Numbered from the stretch's first letter, positions 1 to 7,815 are shown. The stretch is DNA of 17,696 nt from Savagea sp. (GCA_030152585.1 JASLJC010000079.1:1-17696); one strand, 5' to 3'. Notes: generated by a model not told the origin, from the letters alone. Numbers and translations are program-made.

Positions 1-2015
1 TCATCACCCATTTTTAAAACGTCTTCTACTTTTTCTGTACGTTTTTCTTGGATTTCTGAAATATGAAGTAATCCGTCTTGCCCAGGGAAAATTTCAAGGA
101 AAGCACCGAATTTTTCAATACGTTTTACTTTTCCGAGGTAATATTCGCCTACTTTTGCTTCACGTACGATGTTTGCAATAATTTCTTGTGCTTTCGTATT
201 CATTTCTGCATCAACAGATGAAATGTAAATCGTACCATCTTGTTCTGTATCGATTTTAACACCTGTTTCATCAATAATTTTGTTGATGACTTTTCCACCT
301 GGTCCAATCACATCTCGAATTTTATTCGGGTCAATTTGCATACGTTCAATTTTAGGTGCGTAAGCAGATAACACTTCACGTGGTGTGTCAATCGCTTCAG
401 CCATTTTCCCTAAAATGAATAAACGACCTTGACGTGCTTGTTCAAGAGCTTCTGTTAAAATATCACTTGATAAGCCATCAATTTTAATATCCATTTGAAG
501 TGCGGTAATTCCTTTTTCTGTTCCAGCCACTTTGAAGTCCATATCGCCTAAAAAGTCTTCCATTCCTTGGATATCTGTAAGAACGGAATAATGTTCGCCT
601 TCTTTAATAAGTCCCATCGCAATACCTGCTACGGGTGCTTTTAAAGGAACTCCTGCGTCCATCATTGCCATTGAAGAGGCACAAATTGATGCTTGTGATG
701 AAGAACCGTTTGATTCTAATACTTCCGCTACGCAACGAATCGCATATGGGAATGTTTCTTCATCCGGTAAAACAGCTAAAAGTGCTCGTTCGCCAAGTGC
801 ACCGTGACCGATTTCACGACGACCTGGACCTCGTACGGGACCAGTTTCACCGACAGAATAGTTCGGGAAGTTGTAATGGTGCATGAAACGTTTTTCTTCT
901 TCTAAACCGAGCCCGTCAATCATTTGTGATTCACCGAGCGGACCGAGTGTACAAACGCTTAACGCTTGTGTTTGCCCACGAGTAAACAATCCTGAACCGT
1001 GTGTACGCGGAAGCATTTCGACTTCGGTAGCAATCGGACGGATTTCTTCTGGTTTACGACCATCAGGACGAATTTTTTCTTCCGTAATTAAACGACGTAC
1101 TTCATCTTTGACGATATCGTCTAATGCCGTTTTCACATGTTTCATTAAGAGCTCGTCTTCTTCTGCACGCTCTTCAAATTGTGTAATGACGTCTTGTTTC
1201 ACTTCATCTATCGCTTGTTCACGCGCTAATTTTTCTTCTGTTTGAATTGCTTCAATCATACGTGTTTCTGCTAATTGAAGTACTTCTTTTCGTACGTCTT
1301 CTTCTACTTGGAATAAATCAAATTCCACTTTTTCTTTGCCAACTTGTGCGGCAACCGTTTCTTGGAATTCAATTAATTTCACAATTTCTTGATGTCCAAA
1401 TAAAATCGCATCGAGTACGATTTTCTCTTCAATTTCGTTCGCACCTGCTTCAACCATGTTAATCGCATCTTTCGTACCGGCTACGATAAGATCTAAGTCA
1501 CTATTTTCTAACTGTTCAGGTGTAGGGTTGACGATAAATTGACCGTCTTCATCTCGTCCAATTTGTACACCCGCAATAGGGCCATCAAATGGAATGTCTG
1601 AAATTGATAATGCAATCGATGCACCAAGCATCGCTGCCATTTCAGGTGATGCTTCTTGATCAACAGATAATACTGTCGTCATAATTTGAACGTCATTTCG
1701 GAAACCTTCTGGGAATAACGGACGAATTGGACGATCGATTAAACGACTCGTTAATGTCGCGTGTTCAGATGGACGTCCTTCTCGCTTAATAAAACCTCCT
1801 GGAATTTTACCGACTGCATATTGACGCTCTTCATAATTTACCGTAAGAGGGAAAAAATCTAATCCTCGTGGCTCTTTTGATGCTACTGCTGTAGCTAAAA
1901 TGACGGTTTCACCATAACGAATTAATGCTGAACCGTTCGCTTGTTTTGCAAGTTGTCCTGTCTCAATCACGAGTGGACGACCTGCCCAATCAAGCTCAAA
2001 TACTTGTTTTGTCAT
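1..2015 (-). CDS. pnp: Polyribonucleotide nucleotidyltransferase (PNPase), 3' end cut by window edge
   Basis: Phosphorolytic 3'-to-5' exoribonuclease that degrades RNA to nucleoside diphosphates using phosphate; a main mRNA-decay enzyme and degradosome partner in Bacillales. I translated the minus strand from the ATG at 2015 and read 671 residues before the window ends. The visible order is a first RNase PH core (about 1-145), an all-alpha linker (about 240-320), a second RNase PH core (about 325-550), a KH domain with GPGG at 571-574, and an S1 domain beginning near 623 that is cut off. The second core carries GDMDFKVAGT from residue 490, with D491 at the position of the conserved metal-binding Asp, and MDIKIDG from 508. 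Family proteins are about 700 residues, so only some 30 are missing. The Shine-Dalgarno AGAGGAG (2023-2029) is well placed. It follows rpsO after a terminator, as in B. subtilis. Confidence 0.97.
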   Translation of the reverse strand, partial: MTKQVFELDWAGRPLVIETGQLAKQANGSALIRYGETVILATAVASKEPRGLDFFPLTVNYEERQYAVGKIPGGFIKREGRPSEHATLTSRLIDRPIRPLFPEGFRNDVQIMTTVLSVDQEASPEMAAMLGASIALSISDIPFDGPIAGVQIGRDEDGQFIVNPTPEQLENSDLDLIVAGTKDAINMVEAGANEIEEKIVLDAILFGHQEIVKLIEFQETVAAQVGKEKVEFDLFQVEEDVRKEVLQLAETRMIEAIQTEEKLAREQAIDEVKQDVITQFEERAEEDELLMKHVKTALDDIVKDEVRRLITEEKIRPDGRKPEEIRPIATEVEMLPRTHGSGLFTRGQTQALSVCTLGPLGESQMIDGLGLEEEKRFMHHYNFPNYSVGETGPVRGPGRREIGHGALGERALLAVLPDEETFPYAIRCVAEVLESNGSSSQASICASSMAMMDAGVPLKAPVAGIAMGLIKEGEHYSVLTDIQGMEDFLGDMDFKVAGTEKGITALQMDIKIDGLSSDILTEALEQARQGRLFILGKMAEAIDTPREVLSAYAPKIERMQIDPNKIRDVIGPGGKVINKIIDETGVKIDTEQDGTIYISSVDAEMNTKAQEIIANIVREAKVGEYYLGKVKRIEKFGAFLEIFPGQDGLLHISEIQEKRTEKVEDVLKMGD

Positions 2016-2052
2016 GTTCGTTCTCCTCTCTAAACTGTCCATAGCCTCACTA

Positions 2053-2081
2053 TGTATACTATCTATCTAGTGTATCAAAAA
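2053..2081 (-). promoter_or_regulatory. Weak candidate promoter for pnp
   Basis: In the roughly 100 bases between the rpsO terminator and pnp, the minus strand has TATACA (2058-2053), four of six matches to the -10 consensus. TTTTTG (2081-2076) lies 17 bases upstream as a poor -35. An alternative -35, TTGATA, has a spacing too short for this -10. The stretch is A+T-rich, and a 5-bp CACTA/TAGTG inverted repeat surrounds the -10. A pnp-specific promoter is plausible because the terminator lies upstream, but readthrough from the rpsO promoter would serve equally well. Confidence 0.25.
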
Positions 2082-2115
2082 AGACGCAGTTATGCGAAAT
2101 TTCTTTTCATCCATT

Positions 2116-2143
2116 AAAAAAAGCGGGCAAATGCCCGCTTTTT
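2116..2143 (-). terminator. Intrinsic terminator between rpsO and pnp
   Basis: On the minus strand, five A residues precede the perfect stem GCGGGC/GCCCGC (2138-2133 and 2128-2123) with an ATTT loop. Seven U residues follow (2122-2116). It begins 12 bases after the rpsO stop codon. This is a canonical Rho-independent terminator for rpsO. Its position between rpsO and pnp implies that pnp depends on partial readthrough or on a promoter of its own, so the two products can be made in different amounts. Confidence 0.92.
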
Positions 2144-2154
2144 GAGTCCTAACA

Positions 2155-2424
2155 TTAACGACGTAAGCCGAGTTTCGCGATTAAATCACGGTAACGTTGA
2201 ACTTCGTTTTCACGTAAGTATTTTAAGAGACGACGGCGTGTACCGATCATCTTGTAAAGTCCACGACGTGAGTGGTGGTCTTTCTTATGTGTACGTAAGT
2301 GTTCGTTTAAGCTATTAATCTGTTCAGTAAGGATAGCGATCTGTACTTCTGCAGATCCTGTATCGTTTTCGTGTGTGCGATATTCTTCAATAAGAGCCGC
2401 TTTACGTTCTACTGTAATTGCCAT
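2155..2424 (-). CDS. rpsO: 30S ribosomal protein S15
   Basis: Primary-binding small-subunit protein that binds the three-way junction of 16S rRNA helices 20-22 and nucleates platform assembly. The product is 89 residues, the usual length. It contains the conserved segments TGSAEVQIAILTEQIN, HKKDHHSRRGL and RRRLLKYL. The chosen ATG (2422-2424) starts MAITVERK and sits six bases after a perfect AGGAGGTG (2431-2438). An in-frame extension of 21 codons upstream lacks family similarity and overlaps the leader, so I rejected it. The gene has its own strong promoter (2521-2549) and a terminator just downstream. In Bacillaceae, S15 represses its own mRNA through a leader structure, and the 90-base leader here could serve that role. 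Confidence 0.98.
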   Translation of the reverse strand: MAITVERKAALIEEYRTHENDTGSAEVQIAILTEQINSLNEHLRTHKKDHHSRRGLYKMIGTRRRLLKYLRENEVQRYRDLIAKLGLRR

Positions 2425-2515
2425 CCTTTTCACCTCCTGTAATATCAAATATCCCCTACTTCCAAGCGAGCGATGGTGAATCGACAAGCCGAGAAAAGGT
2501 TCTGCATTAAATGCT
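2425..2515 (-). promoter_or_regulatory. rpsO 5' leader, probable S15 autoregulatory RNA
   Basis: About 90 bases separate the predicted transcription start (near 2515) from the rpsO ATG. The transcript would begin with a small hairpin, GCAT-TTA-ATGC (2514-2504). A CGAT/ATCG stem with a five-base loop lies at 2483-2471. CCUUUUC (2499-2493) is exactly complementary to GAAAAGG (2431-2425), which lies between the Shine-Dalgarno and the start codon, so a long-range pairing could hide the ribosome-binding site. The G+C-rich middle (2490-2450) resembles my memory of Bacillus rpsO leaders. S15 leader autoregulation is established in Geobacillus; the exact fold here is my inference from hand-found pairings and was not computed. 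Confidence 0.55.
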
Positions 2516-2520
2516 TACTT

Positions 2521-2549
2521 ATAATAACACGTCTATTTTTAGAGTGCAA
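2521..2549 (-). promoter_or_regulatory. Sigma-A promoter for rpsO-pnp
   Basis: The minus strand reads TTGCAC (2549-2544), a 17-base spacer, then TATTAT (2526-2521) preceded by TG one base upstream (extended -10). The -35 box begins five bases after the ribF stop codon. The predicted start point is near 2515. Both hexamers and the spacing match the vegetative consensus well, so rpsO can be transcribed independently of truB-ribF. Confidence 0.85.
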
Positions 2550-2554
2550 CTGTT

Positions 2555-3490
2555 TTAATTACTTTTAAATAACTGATGTGCTTTCTCTTTATCTTTTGAA
2601 ATTTGAGCAACGAGTTCTTCTACACCATTAAATTTCATTTCATCTCGTAAACGATATTTCCAATCGACATACAATGTTTCGCCATAGATTGATTTATCAA
2701 ATTGTAAAAGATGGACTTCAATTGAAACGTCACTCGTCGTTTGAAATGTCGGTACGACACCTACGTTACACACACCTTCATACGTTTCATTTCCAACTGT
2801 CGCATAAACAGCATAAACTCCTTGTTTCGGTTGGACAAATAATGGATCTACTTTTAAGTTAGCTGTCGGAAAACCGATTGTTCGTCCTCTTTTATCTCCG
2901 TCGATTACTGTACCGATCGTTCGATACGGTCGTCCTAGTAGAGCAGCGGCTTCTTCTACTCGTCCTTCTTGAATGTATTGACGCGTACGAGTAGACGACA
3001 CTTTTTCACCATTTAACGTTACTTTTTCTACCGTTGTCGTTTCATAGTCACCGTGTGCTAATTGTTTCATCACATCCATCGTACCTTTTCCTTTTTGACC
3101 AAACGTAAAATCAAATCCCGCGGTCACGTGTCGAACATTCATTTGACGAATAAATACATCGACAAATTGTTCAGGAGATAACGATGCTAACGCCCAATCA
3201 AATGTGACGACAAATAATACTTCTACTCCTAGCTTTTCGAGTAAGCGAACTTTCTCTTCTCGCGGCGTAACGTATTCAATACGATCTTCTTCTTTTTTGA
3301 ATAAATATGATGGATGTGGATCAAACGTCATCACAGCAGGCGTAATACCTTTCTTTTGGGCAATATTTACCGCTTGACGAATGACAGCTTGATGTCCTTC
3401 GTGCACACCATCAAAAAAACCAATGGCTAAAGAATAAGGCGTCACTGATTCGTGGAGTTCATCTGGATAACGTAATGAATAAATCTTCAT
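2555..3490 (-). CDS. ribF: Bifunctional riboflavin kinase / FMN adenylyltransferase
   Basis: Makes FMN from riboflavin and ATP, then FAD from FMN and ATP, in the cytoplasm. The 311-residue length is typical. The N-terminal nucleotidyltransferase domain (about 1-155) has the GFFDGVHEGH motif at 24-33 and VSSTRTR at 164-170. The C-terminal riboflavin kinase domain (about 180-308) has the PTAN motif at 208-211 within IGFPTANLK, and SIEVHLLQFD from 256, whose Glu is the probable catalytic base. The ATG has GGAGGC (3495-3500) upstream. It follows truB by 12 bases, so the two are almost surely cotranscribed. In B. subtilis this gene is called ribC, and its flavin product affects the FMN riboswitch indirectly. 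No FMN riboswitch is seen here. Confidence 0.97.
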   Translation of the reverse strand: MKIYSLRYPDELHESVTPYSLAIGFFDGVHEGHQAVIRQAVNIAQKKGITPAVMTFDPHPSYLFKKEEDRIEYVTPREEKVRLLEKLGVEVLFVVTFDWALASLSPEQFVDVFIRQMNVRHVTAGFDFTFGQKGKGTMDVMKQLAHGDYETTTVEKVTLNGEKVSSTRTRQYIQEGRVEEAAALLGRPYRTIGTVIDGDKRGRTIGFPTANLKVDPLFVQPKQGVYAVYATVGNETYEGVCNVGVVPTFQTTSDVSIEVHLLQFDKSIYGETLYVDWKYRLRDEMKFNGVEELVAQISKDKEKAHQLFKSN

Positions 3491-3502
3491 AATAGCCTCC
3501 CT

Positions 3503-4414
3503 TTACTCGTTTTGAGGAAACATTTTTACCGGTTTCATACGATCTGGTTTCGTCGGATGCCGGTGATAAATACCGATTGCTTTTCCTTTAGAGCTCATCA
3601 CAATCTCTTCATATTCGTCTAATAAAGGATGTGCTTCGAATACTTGTCCATTCCGATATAAATATTCTTTTTCTTCTTCAATTTCAACGAATGGATATTT
3701 TTGCAATGCTGTTTCTAACGGAAGCAATACATCAGATAATTGTCCTTGTTTTACGAAGTGTTCTAGCTCTTTTAATGTTACACAATCTTCTTTTCGATAG
3801 CTACTTGATTGCACACGTGTAAGCGAAGACATATGTGCAGGATATCCGAGCGCTTCGCCAATTTGCACCGCTAATGTTCGAATGTACGTTCCTTTACTAC
3901 AACGAACACGAAAAGATAATGTCGGGAATGGTCCTTCTAATGATTTTTCCTCATCTAATCGTTCAATTTCATAAATTTGAACGTAACGTTTCGGCCGCTC
4001 AACTGTCATACCGAGTCGCGCATATTCATATAAACGACGTCCGTTAACACGAACAGCTGAGTACATCGGTGGAATTTGACACAATTCTCCTTCTAGTTGT
4101 TGTAAAACGCGCTCGACTTCTTTTGCAGTAATCGGTTGTTCTACTTGTCGTTCTTCGATTACTTTCCCATATTTATCTTCTGTTTCCGTCGCTTGACCGA
4201 ACGTCACTGTCGCTTCATACTCTTTACCACTATCTGTAATCATTGAGGCAATTTTCGTCGCTTGACCGATACAAATCGGTAAAACACCGTCTACTTCTGG
4301 ATCGAGTGTCCCAGTATGGCCTACTTTTTTTGTTTGTAAAATTTTTCGAACTTTATAAACGACATCGTGAGACGTCATTCCACGTTCTTTCCAAATCGGA
4401 AGAATACCGTGCAT
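3503..4414 (-). CDS. truB: tRNA pseudouridine-55 synthase
   Basis: Isomerises U55 in the T-loop of nearly all tRNAs to pseudouridine and acts as a tRNA folding chaperone. The product is 303 residues. With this start, the catalytic motif HTGTLDPEVDG runs from residue 33 and the nucleophile Asp is D38. Other conserved parts are MTSHDVVYKVR near the N-terminus, QIPPMYSAVRVNGRRLYEYAR in the middle (the tyrosine-bearing motif II) and the SKGTYIRTLA motif. A C-terminal PUA-like region follows (about 235-300). I chose the ATG at 4414 because GAGGTG lies seven bases upstream. A GTG five codons further up would have its Shine-Dalgarno touching the start codon. A strong terminator sits between rbfA and this gene, so its expression depends on readthrough or on a promoter I cannot identify. 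Confidence 0.96.
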   Translation of the reverse strand: MHGILPIWKERGMTSHDVVYKVRKILQTKKVGHTGTLDPEVDGVLPICIGQATKIASMITDSGKEYEATVTFGQATETEDKYGKVIEERQVEQPITAKEVERVLQQLEGELCQIPPMYSAVRVNGRRLYEYARLGMTVERPKRYVQIYEIERLDEEKSLEGPFPTLSFRVRCSKGTYIRTLAVQIGEALGYPAHMSSLTRVQSSSYRKEDCVTLKELEHFVKQGQLSDVLLPLETALQKYPFVEIEEEKEYLYRNGQVFEAHPLLDEYEEIVMSSKGKAIGIYHRHPTKPDRMKPVKMFPQNE

Positions 4415-4449
4415 CTTCCTCCACCTCACTCCTCGTTATGATTGACGAT

Positions 4450-4481
4450 AAAAAAGGCGACAGACGTGAACGGTCGTCGCC
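4450..4481 (-). terminator. Intrinsic terminator after rbfA
   Basis: On the minus strand, GGCGACGAC (4481-4473) pairs with GTC-U-GTCGCC (4465-4456). This gives nine base pairs with one bulged U and the seven-base loop CGTTCAC. Six U residues follow (4455-4450). It starts seven bases after the rbfA stop codon. Flanking GATAAAAA and TTTTTATC can extend the helix, so it may also stop plus-strand transcripts. It divides the nusA-infB operon from truB-ribF. Confidence 0.85.
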
Positions 4482-4487
4482 TCCTTT

Positions 4488-4841
4488 TTATCGTTGTTGC
4501 TCATCTTCTTTTAATTTACGTAACAATTGTTCGATACGGTCTCCTTGTTCAATCGAGTGATCGTATTCAAAACGAAGTTCTGGCACTTTATACATTCGAA
4601 TTCGTTTTCCAATTTCAGTACGTAAAAAACCTTTTGATTCTTCTAATCCGCGCATCGTTTCTTCGCGTTCTTCTTCATTTCCTAACACTGAAACGTAGAT
4701 GCGCGCTTCTTGTAAACCTGTCGTTACTTCGACATCTGTCACTGTGACGAATCCAATTTTCGGATTTTTTAATTGTTGATCAATAATTTTTCCGAGGTCT
4801 TGTTTCATCTGTTCAGCAATACGGTTTGCACGTAATGACAT
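4488..4841 (-). CDS. rbfA: 30S ribosome-binding factor A
   Basis: Binds the immature 30S subunit near 16S helix 1 and supports late maturation of the 5' end of 16S rRNA and cold adaptation. The product is 117 residues, a usual size, with a single KH-like fold. Family signatures include the N-terminal MSLRANRIAEQMKQDLG, IGFVTVTDVEVT and the LRTEIGKRIRMYKVPELRF region. I chose the ATG at 4841: GAGGTG lies six bases upstream, and MSLRAN matches the known N-terminus. A GTG three codons earlier is in frame but has a worse ribosome-binding site. It follows ylxP by 18 bases and ends just before a terminator, making it the last gene of the rimP-nusA-infB operon. Confidence 0.97.
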   Translation of the reverse strand: MSLRANRIAEQMKQDLGKIIDQQLKNPKIGFVTVTDVEVTTGLQEARIYVSVLGNEEEREETMRGLEESKGFLRTEIGKRIRMYKVPELRFEYDHSIEQGDRIEQLLRKLKEDEQQR

Positions 4842-4859
4842 TTTCGTCACCTCGTTTCT

Positions 4860-5138
4860 TTATAAATCGATAATGTCTATTTCTGTCAGTTCCCATTCAT
4901 CTGTCATTTCTAAAACGTGCAATGCACGTCGCGCTTCTTTCTCTGCTACTGGACGACTCGCACTCGTTGCAACGATACGAAACGTTGCGCGCTGCCATAA
5001 ATCTTGATGGTCAATTTCGGCTATCGATACATTGTATCGTGCCTTAATTTGATCAAGTTTAGGGCGAATAATAGCACGCTTTGATTTCAAGGAACGACTT
5101 TCATAAATGTAAAATGAACATTCGATGGCGACAATCAT
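4860..5138 (-). CDS. ylxP: YlxP, DUF503 family protein of unknown function
   Basis: This is a 92-residue protein of the DUF503 family. It starts MIVAIECSFYIYES, followed by the conserved SLKSKRAIIRPKLDQIKARYNVSIAEID and DLWQRATFRIVATSASRPVAEK, which fit a small ferredoxin-like alpha/beta fold. There are no catalytic motifs, signal peptide or membrane segment. Its ATG overlaps the infB stop codon by four bases (ATGA), so translation is probably coupled. The gene sits between infB and rbfA in most Bacillales, which suggests a role in ribosome maturation or initiation, but its molecular function is not established to my knowledge. Confidence 0.93.
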   Translation of the reverse strand: MIVAIECSFYIYESRSLKSKRAIIRPKLDQIKARYNVSIAEIDHQDLWQRATFRIVATSASRPVAEKEARRALHVLEMTDEWELTEIDIIDL

Positions 5139-7219
5139 ACACGTTCAATTTCTTGCATGACGAACGCTTCGATGACATCTCCCACTTTTAAATCGTTATA
5201 TTTTTCAACAGTTATACCACATTCATAACCTTTTGCTACTTCTTTTGCATCGTCTTGGAAACGTTTTAAAGAACTTAACTCCCCTTCGTAAATGACGATA
5301 TTATCACGAATAATACGAACACCTGCTGTACGTACAATTTTTCCTTCTGTTACGAAACATCCAGCAATTGTCCCAATTTTAGATACTTTGAATGTCTCAC
5401 GTACTTCTGCAAGTCCGATTACTTTTTCTTCGTATTCAGGATCAAGAAGTCCTTTCATCGCTGCTTCAATTTCTTCAATCGCTTTATAAATGACACGGTG
5501 GAGACGAATTTCAACGCCTTCTTCTTCCGCAGCACGTGCTGCGTTCGCATCAGGACGTACGTTAAATCCGATTACGATTGCATTCGACGCTGCAGCTAAC
5601 GTAATATCAGACTCATTAATTGCACCTGCACCTGTATGAATAATTTTTACTTTCGCGCCTTCTACTTCAATTTTCATTAATGAAGCAGCCATCGCTTCTA
5701 CTGTACCTTGAACGTCTGCTTTCACGATCAGGTTTAATTCTTTAATGTCACCTTGTGACATTTGTTCGAATAAATTATCAAGCGTAATACGTTGTGACTC
5801 TCCACGTTTTTCTTGCTGTGCACTCGCTTCACGCGCTTCACCAATTTGACGTGCTGTTTTTTCATCTTCAAATACGACGAAACGATCACCAGCTTGAGGT
5901 ACACCGTTTAATCCTGTAATTTCAACAGGTAATGAAGGTCCTGCTTCTTCTACACGTTGACCGACATCATTTAACATCGCACGAACACGACCGTACGTAT
6001 CTCCTACGACGAGTGGGTCGCCGACACGTAATGTTCCATCTTGTACGAGTAATGTCGCAACAGGTCCACGACCGCGGTCTAACTGTGCTTCTACAACTGT
6101 ACCACGTGCTGCACGTTCTGGATTTGCTTTCAATTCACTTACCTCTGCCACTAAAAGGACCATATCAAGCAGTTCATCGATCCCTTCTCCTTGTAATGCA
6201 GATACCGGTACGAAAATTGTATCTCCGCCCCAATCTTCAGCAATTAAACCGTGCTCTGTTAATTCTTGCATGACACGTTCAGGTGCTGCAGTTGGTTTGT
6301 CAATTTTATTTACTGCAACGATGATTGGAACGCCCGCTGCTTTTGCGTGACTAATCGCTTCTACCGTCTGTGGCATAACTCCGTCATCTGCTGCAACGAC
6401 TAAAATTGTAATGTCTGTTACACTCGCTCCACGCGCACGCATCGTTGTGAATGCTTCGTGTCCTGGTGTATCTAAAAACGTAATCTTTTTACCACTTTCA
6501 CTTTCGATTTGATAAGCACCGATATGTTGGGTAATACCGCCTGCTTCTCCTTGAGTCACTTTCGTATTTCGAATCGAGTCTAATAATGTCGTTTTACCGT
6601 GGTCGACATGTCCCATAATAGTGACGACAGCTGGACGTTCTACTTGTTTTGCACGTAATGCTTCGCGCTCTTTTTCGTCTTCTGGTTCTTCGAAATACAA
6701 TTCTAAGTCTGTTAAATCTACACTAAATTCTTCTTCAACCGCTACGCCATAATCTGCACAAATTAACTCGATTGTATCTTTATCTAATTCTTGGTTAATC
6801 GTTGCCATGACGCCAAGGCCGAACAATTTTTTAATAACTTCTGCCGATTTACGGTGAAGTTTTTCAGCCAATTCACCGACCGTTAACGATTCTTCAAATG
6901 TAATTTTTTCTGGTAACGGCATTTCTTGACGTTTACTTGGGTTTCGACGACGTCCTTGGTTAATACCGCGTGCACGACGACGTGGTCGACGATTAGAATT
7001 GTTTCCACGTCGTTGATTATTTTGATTTGTATTCGTTGATTGTTTCTTCTCTTTGTTCGTAATACCGAATCGCTCCTCTACTTTTTTTACTACGTCTGCT
7101 TCGAGCGTAGACATATGATTTTTCACATTGACATTCATCTTACCGAGCGCTTCTACTAAATCTTTGCTCGTCGTTTTTAATTTTTTTGCAAGTTCATGAA
7201 CTCTTACTTTTTCTGTCAT
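5135..7219 (-). CDS. infB: Translation initiation factor IF-2
   Basis: GTPase that places initiator fMet-tRNA on the 30S subunit and promotes subunit joining. The 694-residue product is slightly shorter than the roughly 716 of B. subtilis. In order it has an IF2-N domain (about 1-52), a basic Asn/Arg-rich linker (about 62-98), a second IF2-N domain (about 105-160), the G domain and the C-terminal domains. G motifs are all intact: GHVDHGKT 203-210, GGIT 227-230, DTPGH 250-254, NKID 304-307, SAL 340-342. Domains II-III and the fMet-tRNA-binding C2 domain fill 370-694, ending MQEIERV. GGAGGTG lies five bases before the ATG. It is 16 bases after ylxQ and overlaps ylxP by four. The linker is low-complexity and varies in length across the family. 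Confidence 0.98.
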   Translation of the reverse strand: MTEKVRVHELAKKLKTTSKDLVEALGKMNVNVKNHMSTLEADVVKKVEERFGITNKEKKQSTNTNQNNQRRGNNSNRRPRRRARGINQGRRRNPSKRQEMPLPEKITFEESLTVGELAEKLHRKSAEVIKKLFGLGVMATINQELDKDTIELICADYGVAVEEEFSVDLTDLELYFEEPEDEKEREALRAKQVERPAVVTIMGHVDHGKTTLLDSIRNTKVTQGEAGGITQHIGAYQIESESGKKITFLDTPGHEAFTTMRARGASVTDITILVVAADDGVMPQTVEAISHAKAAGVPIIVAVNKIDKPTAAPERVMQELTEHGLIAEDWGGDTIFVPVSALQGEGIDELLDMVLLVAEVSELKANPERAARGTVVEAQLDRGRGPVATLLVQDGTLRVGDPLVVGDTYGRVRAMLNDVGQRVEEAGPSLPVEITGLNGVPQAGDRFVVFEDEKTARQIGEAREASAQQEKRGESQRITLDNLFEQMSQGDIKELNLIVKADVQGTVEAMAASLMKIEVEGAKVKIIHTGAGAINESDITLAAASNAIVIGFNVRPDANAARAAEEEGVEIRLHRVIYKAIEEIEAAMKGLLDPEYEEKVIGLAEVRETFKVSKIGTIAGCFVTEGKIVRTAGVRIIRDNIVIYEGELSSLKRFQDDAKEVAKGYECGITVEKYNDLKVGDVIEAFVMQEIERV

Positions 7220-7235
7220 GTGAGCACCTCCAAGT

Positions 7236-7538
7236 TTATTCCTCTAGCATTTCTACAATACGTTTTGAAAAATTCGAATCGGTAATACCGAGCACTGTTC
7301 GCGTTGGTTTTCCAATCGCTCGTCCTAAACTCGGTTGCGTTCCAAATGAACGTAATGGAATGTGATACGTTTTACATTTATCTTGAAATTTTTTCGTCGT
7401 TCGTTCAGATGCATCTCCCGCTAAAATGACGAGAGACACTTGACGTTTTTGAATCGCTTGTAAAACGGTTCCCTCTCCTGATACGAGTTGTCGAGCACGC
7501 ATTGCTAAGCCGAGCATATTGTACACATTATTCTTCAT
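7236..7538 (-). CDS. ylxQ: YlxQ, L7Ae/L30e-family RNA-binding protein
   Basis: This 100-residue protein belongs to the L7Ae/L30e family, which binds kink-turns in RNA. Conserved parts are the N-terminal NMLGLAMRARQLVSGEG, VSLVILAGDASERTTKKFQDKC in the middle and GRAIGKPTRTVLGITDSNF toward the end. The family is linked to the ribosome or to structured RNA, but the physiological target of YlxQ is not well defined. The ATG has GAGAGG about eight bases upstream. The start lies inside the 3' end of ylxR, an 11-base overlap, which suggests coupled translation. It sits directly before infB in the nusA operon. Confidence 0.93.
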   Translation of the reverse strand: MKNNVYNMLGLAMRARQLVSGEGTVLQAIQKRQVSLVILAGDASERTTKKFQDKCKTYHIPLRSFGTQPSLGRAIGKPTRTVLGITDSNFSKRIVEMLEE

Positions 7539-7815
7539 TTTTCAATGCCTCTCTACGAACAGTATACAATAAATCATCGTATACTTGTTCTGGAACTTTC
7601 ACGCGAAGTTGTTGTTCAATGGAATGATGTTGACGAGCTGTTTCTACAGCGTCTTCCGTTTTTTTAATATACGTTCCTCGTCCAGATGCTTTCCCCGTCG
7701 GATCGACGAATACTTTGCCCTCTTTCGTTCGGACGATACGGATCATCGCTTTTTTCGGTAGCATTTCACCCGTCGCTGCACATTTACGTAATGGGATTTT
7801 TCTTTTACTTGTCAT
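7528..7815 (-). CDS. rnpM: YlxR / RnpM, DUF448 family RNase P modulator
   Basis: This small basic protein of the YlxR (DUF448) family was renamed RnpM in B. subtilis after it was shown to bind RNase P RNA and modulate its activity. Visible signatures are IPLRKCAATGEMLPKK at the N-terminus, IRIVRTKEGKVFVDPTGKA and SGRGTYI. The start is uncertain. The ATG at 7815 gives 95 residues and puts six residues before IPLRKC, as in B. subtilis, with AAAGGA about nine bases upstream. The ATG at 7824 has GGAG six bases upstream and is a real alternative. The ATG at 7836 directly follows the nusA stop and lacks a good ribosome-binding site. It lies between nusA and ylxQ. Confidence 0.92.
   Translation of the reverse strand: MTSKRKIPLRKCAATGEMLPKKAMIRIVRTKEGKVFVDPTGKASGRGTYIKKTEDAVETARQHHSIEQQLRVKVPEQVYDDLLYTVRREALKNEE

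Noticed and set aside
635..1462. Three open frames on the plus strand opposite pnp
   Set aside because: They lie fully inside the pnp coding region, have no family resemblance, and their compositions (runs of Leu or Ser) are typical of antisense shadows.
2425..2487. N-terminal 21-codon extension of rpsO
   Set aside because: It reads through the leader and the Shine-Dalgarno, and S15 begins at MAIT with the standard 89-residue length.
4415..4429. GTG start five codons upstream in truB
   Set aside because: The Shine-Dalgarno-like GAGGA would abut the GTG; the downstream ATG has correct spacing and matches the family N-terminus.
6880..6925. Internal IF-2 start at Met100, giving a shorter isoform
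   Set aside because: B. subtilis makes a shorter IF-2 from an internal start, but no clear Shine-Dalgarno precedes Met100 here, so I cannot support it.
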